From contig CAUJIW010000138.1 of assembly GCA_963205175.1 (NCBI GenBank), forward strand, positions 1 through 35,321: 35,321 nucleotides of DNA, in the 5' to 3' direction. Under the pieces are notes generated by a model, which was given only the letters and a program-made list of their open reading frames with translations, did not search any database and was not told the origin of the DNA. Each line of letters begins with the position of its first letter. Position 1 is the first letter of the stretch. Shown here piece after piece: positions 1 through 6,832 of this stretch. Position numbers and translations under genes: made by a program. The DNA is from Pseudomonadota bacterium (GTDB taxonomy: Bacteria > Pseudomonadota > Alphaproteobacteria > Sphingomonadales > Sphingomonadaceae).

Positions 1-1
1 G

Positions 2-778
2 GTCAGCATTGTCGCCGGCGCCACCGGCTGGCCGGCGGAATATCGCTACCAGGCCGGCGGACAGGTGGCGCGCTATCCGGTCGATCCGGTGAGCGGGCGG
101 GCGGAGCTTCTGCACCTGCGCGCCTTCCATCCGCTCGACGATCATTACGGCCTGTCGCCGCTGGAGGCGGTGGCGGCGGCGGTGGAGACCCACAACGCCG
201 CCGCGCGCTGGAACAAGGCGCTGCTCGACAATGCCGCGCGACCCTCGGGCGCGCTGGTGTTCGACCCCGGCGAGGCCGGCGCCGCCTTGAGCGCCGACCA
301 GTTCGAGCGGCTGAAACGCGAGATGGAGGAGGGTTTCGCCGGCGCCGTCAACGCCGGCCGGCCGATGCTGCTGGAAGGCGGGCTGAAATGGCAGCCGCTG
401 TCGCTGTCGCCGGCCGACATGGATTTCGTCGCCGCGCGCGACGCCGCCGCGCGCGAGATCGCGCTCGCCTTCGGCGTGCCGCCGATGCTGCTCGGCCTGC
501 CCGGTGACAACACCTACGCCAACTATCAGGAAGCCAACCGGGCGCTGTGGCGGCTGACCATCCTGCCGCTGCTGGCCAAGTTGACGGCCGGGGTCGCCGC
601 CCATTTCAGCGCCTGGTGGCCTGACCTGACGCTGGACATCGACCGCGACGCCGTTCCGGCGCTCAGCGCCGACCGCGAGCGGCTGTGGGCGCAGGTGTCG
701 GCGGCGGACTTTCTCACGGCCGTCGACAAGCGCCGGCTGCTCGGTCTGGAGGTGTCGGAAAATGTGACAGAGCAGTGA
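2..778 (+). CDS. Phage/GTA portal protein, HK97 family (5' partial)
   Basis: The reading frame is open from base 2, so the gene begins before the window; a GTG at 65 is internal. About 258 C-terminal residues are present. The motif GLSPLEAVAAAVETHN followed by NAARPSG, then PPMLLGLPGDNTYANYQEANRALW near the end, are typical of HK97-type portal proteins (RcGTA gp3 equivalent). The portal forms the dodecameric ring at one capsid vertex through which DNA is packaged and the tail is attached. Its place upstream of protease and capsid genes is the standard order for this cluster. A terminase would be expected just upstream, outside the window. The family call is confident. Whether the particle is a GTA or a phage cannot be told from this gene alone. 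Confidence 0.93.
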   Translation, partial: VSIVAGATGWPAEYRYQAGGQVARYPVDPVSGRAELLHLRAFHPLDDHYGLSPLEAVAAAVETHNAAARWNKALLDNAARPSGALVFDPGEAGAALSADQFERLKREMEEGFAGAVNAGRPMLLEGGLKWQPLSLSPADMDFVAARDAAAREIALAFGVPPMLLGLPGDNTYANYQEANRALWRLTILPLLAKLTAGVAAHFSAWWPDLTLDIDRDAVPALSADRERLWAQVSAADFLTAVDKRRLLGLEVSENVTEQ

Positions 779-794
779 CGGAATTCCTTACATC

Positions 795-821
795 TTAACC
801 AATGCTACCATTCCGCTAACC
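795..821. promoter_or_regulatory. Cluster of TAACC half-sites, possible CtrA-type binding region
   Basis: The 133-bp gap after the portal gene is clearly more AT-rich than its surroundings. It carries TTAACC at 795, TACC at 806 and TAACC at 817, spaced about one helical turn apart. CtrA of alphaproteobacteria recognises TTAA-N7-TTAA or TTAACCAT. No full site is present here, so this is only a suggestion. It lies about 90 bp before the next start codon, where an internal promoter would be reasonable. Confidence 0.25.
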
Positions 822-911
822 ATCGAAGTTTCTGTCCCGATTGCACAAGTTTCAGTTGGCCCGCTCCTTGCGGTAGGGCAGTATTAACGGAACAAGTGTG
901 GGAGCACGGAC

Positions 912-1340
912 ATGTTGGGGAAGATTCTGGCGGCGATCGGTCTGGCACTGGCGTTCATGGGCGCCACCTTGCTCAACACCGCGATGGCGCGGGCCGAGAC
1001 CATGGATTTCGAGCTGGAACTGCCCGAGGGCGCCAGCATTGACGCCGCCACCATGGCCGGTGCGCTGATCGAGGCGCTGGCCACGGCGCCGGACGCTCAG
1101 AAGCCGGCGCTGGTCGAGGCGCTCGCCAACGTGCTGCGGATGAACCCGGAGGAGCGTATCGAATCGCCGGCCATCGCCATGGCGCCGCCGGCCGAGGCCG
1201 AGGGCGCCAGCGCCAGCGATCAGGTCGCCGAGGCCGAGGGCGAGGAGGCCGCCCCGGCGGACGAAGGCGCGATGACGCTCGATCTCGCGATCGTTCGCCG
1301 CGAGGGCGCCGAGGACGAAATCCTGCTGCAATGGCTGTAA
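912..1340 (+). CDS. Small exported acidic protein of unknown function inside the GTA-like operon
   Basis: I do not recognise this 142-residue protein. The start ATG follows a GGGAG ribosome site. Residues 1-28 look like a cleavable Sec signal peptide: a Lys at position 4, a hydrophobic core and a possible AxA site ending at AMARA. The remainder is rich in Ala and Glu, with a long acidic middle (about residues 90-125) and a more ordered end (LDLAIVRREGAEDEILLQWL). It lies between portal and protease in the same direction as the structural genes. Nothing in it resembles a virion protein, and export to the periplasm is unusual for one. It could be a cargo ('moron'-like) gene or a release or envelope factor, but no function can be assigned. 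The AT-rich gap before it may hold its own promoter. Confidence 0.65.
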   Translation: MLGKILAAIGLALAFMGATLLNTAMARAETMDFELELPEGASIDAATMAGALIEALATAPDAQKPALVEALANVLRMNPEERIESPAIAMAPPAEAEGASASDQVAEAEGEEAAPADEGAMTLDLAIVRREGAEDEILLQWL

Positions 1341-1450
1341 CGTCAGGCCTGTAAGGCCGGGCCGTTGAGGCCGGGTCGGCAGGACTGAACGGGCGTGGCT
1401 GGCGCGCCCACGATATTTTCCTCACCGCCTGTTCCCGAGGTGGAGGATGC

Positions 1451-1476
1451 ACGGGCCGGGGTTTTCCCCGGCCCGT
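1451..1476 (+). terminator. Perfect 11-bp hairpin, attenuator- or terminator-like
   Basis: ACGGGCCGGGG and its exact complement flank a TTTT loop, followed by TTTGCGTTTG. The stem is very strong but the following T-tract is poor, so partial termination or mRNA end protection is more likely than full termination. It ends 35 bp before the next start codon. Confidence 0.45.
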
Positions 1477-1511
1477 TTGCGTTTGTGCCCCTGTTGTTCA
1501 CGGAGGTCGTG

Positions 1512-1850
1512 ATGACCGCGCCGATCACGGATCGCTGTGCCGCGACGCTCGGCCTGCTGGTGGCCCAGGCGCGCGACGAGGGCGCCTCGGTGGTGACACT
1601 CAAGGCGCTGACCGAGGAAGCGGCGGAGGCTGGCGCCGCCCGCGCGCTGGCCCGGCTGGGTCTGCACGACGGCAGCGCCGGCGCCGACATTCTGGAGTTG
1701 CGCCAGCTGCTGTCGGCCTGGCGCGACACCCGGCGGGCCGCCCGCCATGCCGTCATCGGCTGGCTGGTGCGGCTGGTGCTGGCTGGCCTGCTGCTGGGGC
1801 TGGCGGTGAAACTGCGCCTGATCGACCTGGCGCCGGACCTGCACGGCTGA
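1512..1850 (+). CDS. DUF6127-like small membrane protein of GTA clusters
   Basis: I chose this ATG because GGAGG lies 5 nt upstream; an open frame extends further 5' but passes through the preceding hairpin and lacks a ribosome site. The product is 112 residues. The N-terminal half is a helical domain with ARLGLHDGSAGADILELRQLLSAWRDTRRAAR. This is followed by one hydrophobic segment (about residues 81-103, GWLVRLVLAGLLLGLAVKL). From memory this matches DUF6127 proteins, found between portal and protease in alphaproteobacterial GTA-like clusters, where RcGTA also has a small gene. Its role is unknown; a C-terminal membrane anchor suggests a part in assembly or envelope contact rather than a place in the mature capsid. 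Confidence 0.72.
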   Translation: MTAPITDRCAATLGLLVAQARDEGASVVTLKALTEEAAEAGAARALARLGLHDGSAGADILELRQLLSAWRDTRRAARHAVIGWLVRLVLAGLLLGLAVKLRLIDLAPDLHG

Positions 1851-1856
1851 GGCCAA

Positions 1857-1933
1857 CCCGCCGCGCTTGATGCGCGCGGCAATCCATGAGGCCATCCCGC
1901 CGCGCTTGATGCGCGCGGCAATCCATGAGGCAT
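1857..1933. repeat. Tandem pair of a 39-bp palindromic repeat
   Basis: Two head-to-tail copies (1857-1895 and 1896-1933) are nearly identical, with a one-base difference at the end of the second. Each contains CCGCGC-N7-GCGCGG, which can fold as a 6-bp stem. The reverse strand reads WIAARIKRGG in one frame, a string familiar from dispersed alphaproteobacterial repeats. The second copy ends just before the protease start codon. Confidence 0.8.
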
Positions 1934-1937
1934 CGAC

Positions 1938-2426
1938 ATGACCGAGATCACGACCGGCGCGCCGCCGGGCGGCGGGCTTTGCTTCGCCGGCTATGCCAGC
2001 GTGTTCGACCTGCCGGACCGCGGCCGCGACGTGGTGGCGCCGGGCGCCTTCGCCCGCTGGCTGGCCGAAAGCCGGTCGGTGCTGCCGCTGCTGTGGCAGC
2101 ACGAGGCGCGCGAGCCGGTGGGGCGGGTGCTGCATCTGGCCGAGGACGCGCGTGGCCTGCGGGTGGTGGCGGTGCTCGCCGAGGGCTGCGGCCGTGGCCG
2201 CGATGCCGCCGCGCTGCTGCGGGCCGGCGCGCTTGCCGGCCTGTCGATCGGCTATCGCGTGCGTCGTGCCGAGGCCGATCCGCGCCGCCGGCTGCGCCGC
2301 CTCACCGAGCTGGAGCTGATCGAGATTTCGCTGGTGACCTTTCCCATGCAGCCGGCCGCGCGGGTGCTGGCGCTGGATGACTCCCTTCTCGCCCGCGAAC
2401 CGCTCACCGCACCAATCTGGAGATAG
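1938..2426 (+). CDS. HK97-family prohead protease (RcGTA gp4-like)
   Basis: This 162-residue protein is the usual size for a stand-alone prohead protease, which trims the capsid delta domain and itself after prohead assembly. The family motifs are visible: the N-terminal strand FAGYASVFDLPDRGRDVVAPGAF, the putative catalytic His in LLWQHEAREPVG (His55), and the putative catalytic Ser in AGLSIGYRV near residue 98, followed by ELIEISLVTFPMQPAA. The gene sits directly before the capsid gene with 3 bp between them, so the two are probably co-translated. All key residues look intact, so the enzyme is probably active. Confidence 0.93.
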   Translation: MTEITTGAPPGGGLCFAGYASVFDLPDRGRDVVAPGAFARWLAESRSVLPLLWQHEAREPVGRVLHLAEDARGLRVVAVLAEGCGRGRDAAALLRAGALAGLSIGYRVRRAEADPRRRLRRLTELELIEISLVTFPMQPAARVLALDDSLLAREPLTAPIWR

Positions 2427-2429
2427 CCG

Positions 2430-3623
2430 ATGACCGATTACGACACCAAGGCCGACACGCCCGCGCTGCCGGCGTTCGAGGATGCCTTCGCGCAGGCGCA
2501 GGCCGAGGCGCTGACGCCACGCCTTGACGCGCTGGACGCCGGCCTTGCCGCGCTGGAACAGAAGCTGGAGCGCAAGATGGCAGCACTTGCCACCGCCGGT
2601 CGCCGGCCGCCGCTCACCGCCACCAGGGCCGACTATGGCGACGACACGCATCGCGCCGCCTTCAGCGAGCGCTACCTGCGCAAGGGGCTGGAGACCGGGC
2701 TGGCCGGCATCGAGGCCAAGGCGCTCAACATCACCACGTCGGCCGAGGGCGGTTACGCGGTGCCGGAGGTGATCGACCAGGCGATCGCCACCCGGCTGAA
2801 GAATATCTCGCCGATCCGCGATCTCGCCACCGTGGTGACGGTGGGCAGCGCCAATTACAAGAAGCTGGTGGCGACCAGCGGCATCGCCTCCGGCTGGGTC
2901 GCCGAGAGCGCCGCCCGGCCGGAAACCACGGCGCCGCAATTCGCCGAGGTGGCGCCGCCGTGGGGCGAGATCTATGCCAACCCGGCCGCCACCCAGGCGA
3001 TGCTCGACGACGCGATGTTCGATGTCGAGGCCTGGCTGGCGCACGAGATCGCGCTGGAATTCGCCCGCCAGGAGGGCGCGGCGTTCATCACCGGCAACGG
3101 CACCAACAAGCCCAAGGGCTTCCTGAGCCATGCCACGGCGGCGACCGGCGACACGGCGCGCGCCTTCGGCACGCTGCAGCATGTGCCCACCGGCGTCGCC
3201 GGCAATTTCCCCGCCAGCAACCCGGCCGATATTCTCATCGATCTGGTCCACGCGCTGCGGCCCGCCTACCGTCAGGGCGCGGCGTTCGTGATGAACTCGG
3301 CGACCTGCGCGCGGCTGCGCAAGTTCAAGGACGGCGATGGCAATTTCATCTGGCGACCGGGCCTCGCCGAGGGCCAGCCGGCGACGCTGCTGGGCTACCC
3401 CGTGCATGAGGCGGAGGACATGCCGGACGTGGCGGCCGACGCGCTCGCCGTCGCCTTCGGCAATTTCGCCCATGGCTATGTCATCGCCGAGCGGGCGGCG
3501 ACGCGCATCCTGCGCGATCCGTTCTCCAACAAGCCGTTCGTCCACTTCTACGCCACCCGCCGGGTTGGCGGCGCGGTGGTCAATTCCGACGCCATCAAGC
3601 TGCTGAAGTTCGCGGCGAGCTGA
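2430..3623 (+). CDS. Major capsid protein, HK97 fold (RcGTA gp5-like)
   Basis: The 397-residue protein has the two-part plan of HK97 capsid precursors. An N-terminal region of about 100 residues, with a coiled-coil stretch (LTPRLDALDAGLAALEQKLE), is the presumed scaffold or delta domain. A mature shell domain follows, starting near NITTSAEGGYAVPEV. Family landmarks include PIRDLATVV, EIYANPAATQAMLDDA, GNGTNKPKGFLS, FVMNSATCARLRKFKDGDG and a C-terminal strand VGGAVVNSDAIKLLKFA. The protease next door should remove the delta domain. A strong hairpin lies 17 bp after the stop codon, as is common for a highly expressed capsid mRNA. The call is secure; cross-linking residues were not assessed. Confidence 0.96.
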   Translation: MTDYDTKADTPALPAFEDAFAQAQAEALTPRLDALDAGLAALEQKLERKMAALATAGRRPPLTATRADYGDDTHRAAFSERYLRKGLETGLAGIEAKALNITTSAEGGYAVPEVIDQAIATRLKNISPIRDLATVVTVGSANYKKLVATSGIASGWVAESAARPETTAPQFAEVAPPWGEIYANPAATQAMLDDAMFDVEAWLAHEIALEFARQEGAAFITGNGTNKPKGFLSHATAATGDTARAFGTLQHVPTGVAGNFPASNPADILIDLVHALRPAYRQGAAFVMNSATCARLRKFKDGDGNFIWRPGLAEGQPATLLGYPVHEAEDMPDVAADALAVAFGNFAHGYVIAERAATRILRDPFSNKPFVHFYATRRVGGAVVNSDAIKLLKFAAS

Positions 3624-3639
3624 GCCGGATCGGGAAGCC

Positions 3640-3672
3640 GCATCGGTGCCGGCATCAGGCCGGCGCCGGTGC
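3640..3672 (+). terminator. 14-bp stem-loop just after the capsid gene
   Basis: Arms 3640-3653 and 3659-3672 pair over 14 positions, with two G-U wobbles, around a 5-nt loop. The tract after it (GGAGGCCGGTTTCT) lacks a clean run of T. It is better read as a partial attenuator or 3'-end stabiliser that sets capsid mRNA above downstream mRNA. Confidence 0.5.
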
Positions 3673-3703
3673 GGAGGCCGGTTTCTGACGGAGCGGAATT
3701 CTC

Positions 3704-4837
3704 ATGGCACTGCGCGGCACCAACAACGGCGGTTTCAGCTTCGCGCTGCCGGCGGGCTTCGACGACACGCGCGACCTGTCGCTGTTCCTGTGGCTGCGCC
3801 GGGCCGGCACGCCGGACGCCGCCGATCGCGTTATGACGCTGACCAACAGCGCCCGCACGCGCGGCCTGCAGCTGACCATGGGCGGCTCGACGCTGTCGGC
3901 GGCGGCCACCGACCTGGTGCTGTCGCTGGGGTCGGGCGGCACGTCGAGCTGGGGCGTGGCCAGCGGCCACGACGGGCGCGGGCGCTTCACCACCGGACCG
4001 CTGTCGAGCGCGGACTTCGAGGCGCTGGCGGTATCGGTGCGCGGCCCGGCCGCCAGCGACAACAGCGGCAGTGGTGGCGCCCAGCAGATTCATCAACTGT
4101 GGTGGAACGGCGTCGAGACGGCGCCCAACCTCACCGGCACCGGCGGCGCGGCGCCGCCAAGCCCCGGCGGCAACGTCTCGCTGCTGGCGCGCGACGGCAC
4201 GACCGCCAATTATTTCGATGGCTGGATCGCCGAGGTGGCGGTGTGGCAGGATTATCGCCTGTCGGCGGCGGACGTGGCGGCGCTGGTGGCCGGCGGCGCC
4301 GCGCTGGCGATCGCGCCGGACAAACTGCTGTTTTATCGCCCGCTGCGCACCACCACGGCAGCGGTGGTCGGTGACGCCGCGCTCACTACCCATGGCACCG
4401 CGCCGGTGATCGATGTCGCGACCCATCCGCCGGTGCTGGTGGCGCCGGCGGACGCCCGGCACGAGCACGCCGCCGCCAGTGGCGCGCTGACGCCCATCGC
4501 CGCGCCGGCGGTGCTGTCGTCCGCGCCGGGGCTGCATGGTCATCACGCGGTGCCGGCGAGCCTCACGGTGGCCGGCACGCTGACGCCGGCGTCAACACGC
4601 CACGTGCAGCAGGCCGATGCGGCGACTCTGGTCTCGCCCGCCGTGCTGCACGCTGTCTCGACGGTCCATGGCCACGCGGCCACGCTGGCCAGCCTCGCGC
4701 CGCCGGGGTGGATCGCCCCGCGACGCGCGGTGCAGGCGCATCGGGCGAGCCTCGCCGCGCTGCTGACGGCGCGCGGCTATGGCGAGCTGTGGCTGCCGCC
4801 GGGGGAGACGCGGCTGACGCGCATCGAGACGCGCTGA
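3704..4837 (+). CDS. LamG-like protein with five C-terminal His-containing repeats, putative virion decoration or fibre
   Basis: The start follows GGAG with a 10-nt spacer. Of the 377 residues, about 1-210 look like a concanavalin/LamG-type beta sandwich: FALPAGFDDTRDLSLFLWLRR at the start and NYFDGWIAEVAVWQDYRLSAADVAAL near the end, the usual closing motif of that fold. Residues about 240-360 consist of degenerate repeats of 22-25 residues, each with a conserved His (His253, 278, 300, 322 and 346), often HxH or HGH, and Leu/Ala positions. Similar Ala-His repeats occur in proteins of metagenomic phages, from memory. It lies straight after the capsid gene and has no counterpart in the core RcGTA set, so it may be a head decoration, head fibre or glycan-binding protein. 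That is inference; the fold call is moderate. Confidence 0.7.
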   Translation: MALRGTNNGGFSFALPAGFDDTRDLSLFLWLRRAGTPDAADRVMTLTNSARTRGLQLTMGGSTLSAAATDLVLSLGSGGTSSWGVASGHDGRGRFTTGPLSSADFEALAVSVRGPAASDNSGSGGAQQIHQLWWNGVETAPNLTGTGGAAPPSPGGNVSLLARDGTTANYFDGWIAEVAVWQDYRLSAADVAALVAGGAALAIAPDKLLFYRPLRTTTAAVVGDAALTTHGTAPVIDVATHPPVLVAPADARHEHAAASGALTPIAAPAVLSSAPGLHGHHAVPASLTVAGTLTPASTRHVQQADAATLVSPAVLHAVSTVHGHAATLASLAPPGWIAPRRAVQAHRASLAALLTARGYGELWLPPGETRLTRIETR

Positions 4838-4884
4838 GCGGCGTCGCTTTTCCAGTTCATCCGCATTTTCCAAGGAGAGAGAAG

Positions 4885-5256
4885 ATGGCCAAGTCGGTCC
4901 ACACCGACGTGCTCGATGCCGCGCTTGCCGTGGTCGGCGCGTCCACGTCCATGGTTGCCTGCACCGGCGAGCCGGCGAATTTCGCCGCCGCCAACGGCGC
5001 GCTGAAACTCGCCGCCGCCACCATGGTCGCCGGCGATTTCACGCTGGCCGATGGTGACACCTCGGGCCGCAAGCTGACGGTGGCGGCGAAAAGCGGTGTC
5101 AACGTCGTTGCCGATGGCACCGCCACCCATGTGGCGCTGCTCGATGTCGCCGGCAGCCGGCTGCTCTACGTCACCACCTGTGCCGCCCAGCCGCTGGCCA
5201 GCGGCGGCACGGTCAGCTTCGCCGCCTGGGACATCGAGATCGCCGATCCGGCGTGA
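4885..5256 (+). CDS. Small phage accessory protein of unknown role
   Basis: The ATG follows AAGGAGAGAGAAG, a strong ribosome site, giving 123 residues. It begins SVHTDVLDAALAVV and ends with short beta-like segments: GRKLTVAAKSG, GTATHVALLDVAGSRLLYVTT, SGGTVSFAAWDIEIADPA. I recognise this pattern from proteins of many tailed phages and prophages, found near head or fibre genes. In these, N-terminal helix, ATHVAL and DIEI..P motifs recur, but I know of no established function. Its position after the LamG/His-repeat protein suggests a shared role, perhaps in a fibre or decoration. No signal peptide or membrane segment is visible. Confidence 0.7.
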   Translation: MAKSVHTDVLDAALAVVGASTSMVACTGEPANFAAANGALKLAAATMVAGDFTLADGDTSGRKLTVAAKSGVNVVADGTATHVALLDVAGSRLLYVTTCAAQPLASGGTVSFAAWDIEIADPA

Positions 5257-5339
5257 GGCGGGGCGGAAGGCGCGGGTGAATTTTCCCGCGCTGGCCAGGG
5301 CGCCACCAGAATCCCCTGGGGCCAGAATCCGTTGAGGCC

Positions 5340-5371
5340 GTCATGGCCGGGCCTGGTCCCGGCCATCCACG
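5340..5371 (+). repeat. Palindromic repeat, ATGGCCGGG-CCCGGCCAT type
   Basis: Perfect 9-bp arms (5343-5351 and 5358-5366) around a 6-nt loop, with the flanks GTC and CCACG. From memory this belongs to the abundant intergenic repeats of alphaproteobacterial chromosomes. Confidence 0.75.
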
Positions 5372-5416
5372 GGCGGCGGCGCCGTCGCTGCAAGCCTTGC
5401 CGGTGAGGACGGTGTT

Positions 5417-5450
5417 CACGTGGATGCCCGGGTCAAGCCCGGGCATGACG
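5417..5450 (-). repeat. Palindromic repeat, ATGCCCGGG-CCCGGGCAT type, inverted relative to its neighbour
   Basis: Perfect 9-bp arms (5424-5432 and 5438-5446) with a TCAAG loop and the flanks CACGTGG and GACG. Its reverse strand encodes MPGLDPGIHV, the signature of a very common alphaproteobacterial intergenic repeat. It lies about 45 bp from the 5340 repeat in the opposite orientation, a paired arrangement like that of REP/BIME elements. Confidence 0.8.
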
Positions 5451-5587
5451 GGAGCGTGGGGTGCCAGGCGCCGAGGTGGCGGACACCGGGGAAGCGGACG
5501 GCGCACGGGCGATGCCATCGCCGTCATGAGCCACTCGCCATGCGCCGCTGTCACTGAATCACGTCTCGCGTTTCAGACCGTTCATCC

Positions 5588-5616
5588 GCCTCCGGCCGCA
5601 CCGGGGGCTTTTATTT
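5588..5616 (+). terminator. Intrinsic terminator-like hairpin before the connector genes
   Basis: GCCTCCGG pairs with CCGGGGGC (one G-U) around CCGCA and is followed directly by TTTTATTT. This is a complete Rho-independent pattern on the coding strand. It ends 15 bp before the next start codon, so read-through would be needed unless a promoter lies in the gap. Confidence 0.6.
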
Positions 5617-5631
5617 GTCGGGATCACGCCA

Positions 5632-5913
5632 ATGTCGCTTTATCTCAAGGATCCGCAGGGGTCGCTCGACTACACCATCGACTGGGCGGCCGGCTATCTG
5701 TCCGGCCAGAGCGTCGTCACCAGCCTGTGGTCGGTGCAGCCGGCGGAGGCGGACGGCCTGGTGATCGCGGCGACCATCCATGACGGCGCCCGCACCGCCG
5801 CGACGCTCGGCGGCGGTGTGGCGGGCCATGTCTATCGCGTCACCAATCATGTGGTGCTCTCCGACGGGCGCGCCGACGAGCGTTCGCTGGCCATCCGGGT
5901 GGAGCAGCGCTGA
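5632..5913 (+). CDS. Small conserved protein of alphaproteobacterial phage/GTA clusters
   Basis: A 93-residue protein starting MSLYLKDPQGSLDYTIDWAAGYLSGQ. The rest looks all-beta: a central strand pair (LWSVQPAEADGLVIAATIHDG, ARTAATLGGGVAGHVYRVTNHV) and a final strand SDGRADERSLAIRVEQR. I recognise this pattern as a recurrent protein just upstream of the head-tail connector in prophages of this class, resembling an immunoglobulin-like fold. Some annotation sources call it a fibre-tail adaptor; I cannot verify that. Its stop overlaps the next start (TGATG), which ties it to the connector genes by translation. The role stays open. Confidence 0.75.
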   Translation: MSLYLKDPQGSLDYTIDWAAGYLSGQSVVTSLWSVQPAEADGLVIAATIHDGARTAATLGGGVAGHVYRVTNHVVLSDGRADERSLAIRVEQR

Positions 5914-6467
5914 TGCCGGCGACCCTGCTCACCGACGCCGGCATCGCGCCGGTGTCGCTGGCCGAGGCGCGGGCCTACCTGCGCCTCGACCTCTCGACCG
6001 AGGACGCCGAGGTGGCCGGGCTGGTGCGCGTCGCCACCCAGCTGTGCGAGGCGTTCACCGGCCAGGTGCTGCTGGCCAGCCAGTGGCGTGACCGCTGGCC
6101 GCTGCCGCTGGCGGGGACCGCGCGACTGACCACCGGGCCGGTGCGCGCCATCGCGGCGGTGGCCTGGCGGACCAGTGCCGACGATCGTCTGCCACTGGCG
6201 GCGGCGGACTGGCAGGCGGACCTCGACGATCGCGACGGTGCGACCATCCGCCTGTTGAGCGCGGCGCCCGCCACCGCGGTCTGGCTGGAGGTGGATTACT
6301 GGGCCGGGCTGGCGGCGGACTGGAACGGTCTGCCGGAGCCGTTGCGGCTGGGCATTCTGCGGCTGGTGGCGCACCTGCACGCCCACCGCGACGCGCCCGA
6401 CGACAGCGGCCCGCCGCTGGCGGTTGCCGCGTTGTGGCGTCCCTATCGCCGGATGCGCCTGCAATGA
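5913..6467 (+). CDS. Head-tail connector protein (RcGTA gp6-like)
   Basis: The 184-residue protein starts with the family pattern APVSLAEARAYLRLDLSTEDAEVAGLVRVATQLCEAFTGQVLL. A beta-rich middle follows (PVRAIAAVAWRTSADDRLPL), then EVDYWAGLAADWNGLPEPLRLGILRLVAHLHAHRD. This is the phiE125 gp8 / HK97 gp6-type connector that docks under the portal as the first adaptor ring between head and tail. Length and helix-strand-helix order match the family. Its start overlaps the previous gene and its end is followed at once by the next adaptor, so these proteins are likely made together. Confidence in the family is high. Confidence 0.9.
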   Translation: MPATLLTDAGIAPVSLAEARAYLRLDLSTEDAEVAGLVRVATQLCEAFTGQVLLASQWRDRWPLPLAGTARLTTGPVRAIAAVAWRTSADDRLPLAAADWQADLDDRDGATIRLLSAAPATAVWLEVDYWAGLAADWNGLPEPLRLGILRLVAHLHAHRDAPDDSGPPLAVAALWRPYRRMRLQ

Positions 6468-6490
6468 CCGGCATCGTGGGGAGCGCGACC

Positions 6491-6832
6491 ATGGGGACGG
6501 CAGGCGGCGAATTTCTCGGCCGGATGCGCGAGCAGGTGACGCTGGAAAGCCGGGCCGGCGCCGACGATGGACTGGGCGGGCTCACCCGCGTCTGGCGTCC
6601 GGTGGCCCAGGTGTGGGCGGCCATCGAGACCGAGGCGCTGGGCGAGGCGCCCTATGCCGGGCAGGTCAGCCATCCGCTGCGCTTCCGGCTGGTGGTGCGC
6701 CGTCGCGCCGACCTGTCGCCGGCCTGGCGCATCGCCTGGCGTAACCGGCGGCTGGCGATCACGGCGATCGACGCCGTGCCGGGGCGCGCTGATCTGGCGC
6801 TGCTCACCGCGCGCGAGGTGCCTGGGCCATGA
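6491..6832 (+). CDS. Head-tail adaptor / stopper protein (RcGTA gp7-like)
   Basis: Two starts are possible: an ATG at 6464 overlapping the preceding stop (ATGA), or this ATG, which has GGGGAG 7 nt upstream and gives 113 residues, close to the RcGTA protein as I remember it. I prefer this one. The sequence GEFLGRMREQVTLESRAGADDGLGGLTRVWRPVAQVWAAIE, followed by SHPLRFRLVVRRRADLSPAWRIAWRNRRLAITAID, is characteristic of the phage head-tail joining (SPP1 gp16-type) family, a small beta barrel. Such proteins form the second connector ring and hold back packaged DNA. The stop overlaps the following start by 4 bp. Confidence 0.87.
   Translation: MGTAGGEFLGRMREQVTLESRAGADDGLGGLTRVWRPVAQVWAAIETEALGEAPYAGQVSHPLRFRLVVRRRADLSPAWRIAWRNRRLAITAIDAVPGRADLALLTAREVPGP

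Larger units (their letters stand above)
5257..5631. other. 375-bp gap without a gene, holding two palindromic repeats and a terminator-like hairpin
   Basis: No reading frame here has a convincing ribosome site or recognisable product. The gap contains two inverted copies of class-wide palindromic repeats (5340-5371 and 5417-5450) and an intrinsic-terminator-like hairpin at 5588-5616. It splits the operon between the head genes and the connector/tail genes. Confidence 0.6.

Noticed and set aside
1422-3545. A 707-codon minus-strand frame opposite protease and capsid genes
   Set aside because: Same type of shadow; it runs through the palindromic repeats and the capsid gene and has no recognisable motif.
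5343-5783. Open frame of 146 codons in the gap after the head accessory genes
   Set aside because: It is made of palindromic repeat sequence and then overlaps the start of the next gene in another frame.
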